Assembly (NCBI RefSeq): GCF_947497025.1
Contig: NZ_CANMFC010000002.1
Span: 62,001-126,000, forward strand
DNA length: 64,000 nt
Direction: 5' to 3'
Origin: an uncultured Kushneria sp.
GTDB lineage: Bacteria; Pseudomonadota; Gammaproteobacteria; Pseudomonadales; Halomonadaceae
The notes under the pieces are model-generated. The model did not search any database. It had not been told where the DNA came from and was given only the letters and a program-made list of their open reading frames with translations. Position 1 is the stretch's first letter. Each line of letters opens with the position of its first letter. Below, piece after piece: positions 61,792 through 64,000 of this stretch. Both the position numbers and the translations under genes were made by a program.

Positions 61792-63999
61792 CTACCGGCT
61801 CCACTGATTCGACAGAAGCTCGGCCTGCCTGAGAATCAACTCGATGACTTCCGGTGATTTATCTGGCGGGTACTTGTAGCGCTGCAGCGTTCGGCGTACC
61901 AGAATCCGTAGCTTGGCACGCACGCTTTCGCGAACCTGCCAATCCACTGTCGTCGAGCCACGCAGCTTATTGGTGACCTCGACCGCCAGTGCCCTCAGCC
62001 GATCATCGCCCAGCTCGCGTACCGCGCTTTCGTTGGTAATCAAGGCGTCGTAAAAAGCGATCTCATCAGGGTTCAGGCCAAGCGCCTCGTCGCGTTCCAT
62101 ATCGGCCTTGAACTGCTTGGCCATGGCGATCAGCTCTTCGATCACCTGCGCCGTTTCGATGCCACGGTTGTTGTATTTATTTAATGTTTCCTGCAGCCGA
62201 TCCGAGTACTTTTTCTCCTGCACGGCGTTTGTGCGCGTTTTGGCCTTGATGTCGTCCTTGAGCAGTTTTTCTAACAGTTCAACGGCCAGATTGCGATACG
62301 GCATCTGGCGCACGTCCTCAAGAAATTCATCGGAGAGCAGCCCGATGTTGGGCTTGTCGAGCCCGCAGAGTGCGAACACATCGGTCACGTCTTCCGCTTT
62401 CACAGCGTTATCAAGGATCTGCTTGAGCGCGGAGTTTTTCTGTTCCTCACTTAGCGAGCGGTTTGTACTGGTGTGCTTGACCAGCGCCGTCTTGATCGCC
62501 GAGAGAAACGCGATCTCCTCGTGCAGCGCTTTGGCTTCATCCAGCGTGCTGCACAATGAATACGCCTTGGTGAGCTGAAGCACGGTATCGAGAAAGCGCT
62601 TTTTGCCATCGTCCAGGCCCAGGATATAGTTGGCCGCTGGCGGCAACAGTTTGTGCGGAGCTTCTTCAAAACCGCTGTAGTCAAAGCCTTCGCGATTGGG
62701 GCCGCTGGCAAACATGCCGTGGATAATGTCGAGCTTCTCTTCCAGCACCGCGAAGGCTTCCTCGGCACTGTAGGTGGGCTGGCCCTTGCCACGGGAGTCG
62801 GTGTACGTCTTTAGGGCGTTTTTCAACTCGTTGGCGATGCCAATGTAGTCGACCACCAGCCCGCCGGGCTTGTCCTTGAACACCCGATTCACCCGGGCAA
62901 TGGCCTGCATCAGGTTGTGCCCCCTCATGGGCTTGTCGACATACATGGTATGGCAGCACGGCGCGTCGAAACCGGTCAGCCACATATCGCGCACGATCAC
63001 CAGCTTGAGCGGGTCCGCCGGATTCTTGAAGCGCTTCTCCAGCCGCTTCTTGGTGGCCTTGTTATAGATGTGGGGTGTCAGCAGCGAGCTGTCGGCGGCC
63101 GAGCCGGTCATGATGACCTTGATCGCGCCCTTTTCCGGGTCGTCGTCGTGCCAGTCCGGGCGAAGTTTGACGATTTCGTTGTAGAGCTGCGCGCAGATGC
63201 TGCGGCTCATGGCGACGATCATCGCCTTGCCCTCGATGGTCTCGTTGCGCGTCTCGAAGTGCTCGACGAGATCCGCCGCGATGCGTTGTAGCCGCGGCTC
63301 GGTCCCCATCAACTTTTCCAGACGACTCCATTCGCCCTTGGTGCGCTCCCGCGCGCCGGTATCTTCTTCATCCTCGATGACCTCGTCGACCTGCTCGGAG
63401 AGCTGATTGATTTCCTCGCGGTTGATATCGAGCCGCGCCAGCCGTGATTCGTAGAAGATCGGCACGGTGGCGCCATCGTCGACGGCGTCCTGAATATCGT
63501 AGATCGAGACGTAATCGCCGAAGACGGCGCGGGTGTCCTTGTCTTCACTGGCAATCGGCGTGCCGGTAAAGCCGATGAACGAGGCATTAGGTAGCGCATC
63601 GCGCATGTGCTTGGCAAAGCCGAACTTGTATTGACCGTCCTGCTTGAGGGTGGCTTTCAGACCGTACTGGCTGCGGTGCGCCTCGTCCGAGATCACCACG
63701 ATGTTGTGGCGACCGTTGAGAATCGGGTGACCCCGCTCGTCGTCCAGCAGGGCAAACTTCTGCACCGTGGTGAAAATGATGCCGCCGGATTCACGCTCGG
63801 CGAGCTTCTGACGCAGGCTTTCGCGGTCCTCGGCCTGGATCGGGTCCTGCTTGAGCAGATCCCGCGCGCTGCTGAACGTGCCGAACAGCTGGCCATCGAG
63901 GTCGTTGCGATCCGTCACCACAATCAGCGTGGGGTTGTGCATCGCCGGTTGCTGCAACAGTTTGCCCGCATAGCAGACCATCGAGATGCTCTTGCCCGA
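61792..63999 (-). CDS. hsdR: Type I restriction enzyme HsdR subunit, 3' part
   Basis: The frame runs off the right edge; the last 736 residues are present. The first visible residues, Ser-Gly-Lys-Ser-Ile-Ser-Met, are the end of Walker A. Then come Asp-Glu-Ala-His-Arg-Ser-Gln (motif II), Gly-Phe-Thr-Gly-Thr-Pro-Ile (motif III), Leu-Thr-Gly-Phe-Asp-Ala-Pro (motif V) and Gln-Ala-Ile-Ala-Arg-Val-Asn-Arg (motif VI), then the helical C-terminal domain that binds the methylase complex. This is the translocating motor subunit; the nuclease domain and hsdM/hsdS must lie to the right. No frameshift is seen in the visible part. Confidence 0.93.
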   Translation of the reverse strand, partial: SGKSISMVCYAGKLLQQPAMHNPTLIVVTDRNDLDGQLFGTFSSARDLLKQDPIQAEDRESLRQKLAERESGGIIFTTVQKFALLDDERGHPILNGRHNIVVISDEAHRSQYGLKATLKQDGQYKFGFAKHMRDALPNASFIGFTGTPIASEDKDTRAVFGDYVSIYDIQDAVDDGATVPIFYESRLARLDINREEINQLSEQVDEVIEDEEDTGARERTKGEWSRLEKLMGTEPRLQRIAADLVEHFETRNETIEGKAMIVAMSRSICAQLYNEIVKLRPDWHDDDPEKGAIKVIMTGSAADSSLLTPHIYNKATKKRLEKRFKNPADPLKLVIVRDMWLTGFDAPCCHTMYVDKPMRGHNLMQAIARVNRVFKDKPGGLVVDYIGIANELKNALKTYTDSRGKGQPTYSAEEAFAVLEEKLDIIHGMFASGPNREGFDYSGFEEAPHKLLPPAANYILGLDDGKKRFLDTVLQLTKAYSLCSTLDEAKALHEEIAFLSAIKTALVKHTSTNRSLSEEQKNSALKQILDNAVKAEDVTDVFALCGLDKPNIGLLSDEFLEDVRQMPYRNLAVELLEKLLKDDIKAKTRTNAVQEKKYSDRLQETLNKYNNRGIETAQVIEELIAMAKQFKADMERDEALGLNPDEIAFYDALITNESAVRELGDDRLRALAVEVTNKLRGSTTVDWQVRESVRAKLRILVRRTLQRYKYPPDKSPEVIELILRQAELLSNQWSR

Positions 64000-64000
64000 A

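Noticed and set aside
1-64000. CRISPR array, prophage or complete insertion sequence
   Set aside because: No regularly spaced repeats, integrase, transposase or phage structural genes were seen anywhere in the window.

Overview
The window reads as chromosome from a moderately GC-rich gammaproteobacterium, most likely Halomonadaceae (Halomonas/Kushneria-like) or a close relative. Supporting signs are a pyrE-crc-rph-yicC neighbourhood resembling that of Pseudomonas, RluF, YfaZ and TrmL homologues, and several transport-plus-catabolism loci. The taxonomic call is inference from gene content; no rRNA is present.

Layout. 1-3.1 kb: end of a tightly packed operon (AlaX-type tRNA-editing domain, MFS exporter, PLP beta-substitution enzyme, serine acetyltransferase). 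It looks like a small amino-acid-analogue pathway with self-protection. 3.2-12.7 kb: housekeeping and hypothetical genes (nitroreductase, 2OG-oxygenase-like protein, cold-shock protein, chemoreceptor, DUF2254, RluF, YrhK-like, HD phosphohydrolase). 12.7-16.6 kb: an accessory patch next to tRNA-Arg(CCG), with an A+T-rich gene encoding three C2H2 zinc fingers, a 43-residue basic protein, DUF4236 and HigBA. 16.8-22.5 kb: cytochrome c, ThiM, a Bacteroidota-like CrtD-CruF carotenoid module, DUF2891 and an acyltransferase. 22.7-30.7 kb: a sugar-acid locus (TRAP transporter, enolase-superfamily dehydratase, SDR, two 2-hydroxyacid/Ldh dehydrogenases, GntR regulator). 30.7-38.8 kb: Rep helicase, a lone STN-domain protein, GNAT, TrmL, YfaZ, PyrE, Crc, RNase PH, YicC.

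39.2-51.5 kb: a periplasmic thiol-redox set (DsbD, a TlpA-like protein, DsbG) faces a two-component system and a sulfide-oxidation set (two YeeE halves, DUF442 protein, SulP, sulfide:quinone reductase, persulfide-dioxygenase-like MBL protein). A second MBL copy lacks an internal 56-residue block. 51.5-58.8 kb: MFS/LysR pair, CPBP protease, GST and a MarR-controlled EmrAB-like efflux operon with a clear operator. 59.1-64 kb: PQQ glucose dehydrogenase, whose natural start is separated from the reading frame by one base in a seven-A run, then the C-terminal part of a type I restriction HsdR running off the window.

The most unusual items are the AlaX/MFS/PLP/SAT operon, the triple C2H2 zinc-finger protein, the out-of-frame glucose dehydrogenase leader, the paired MBL genes with shared upstream dyads, and the CrtD-CruF pair in a proteobacterium. 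No CRISPR array, complete insertion sequence, integrase or prophage was seen.
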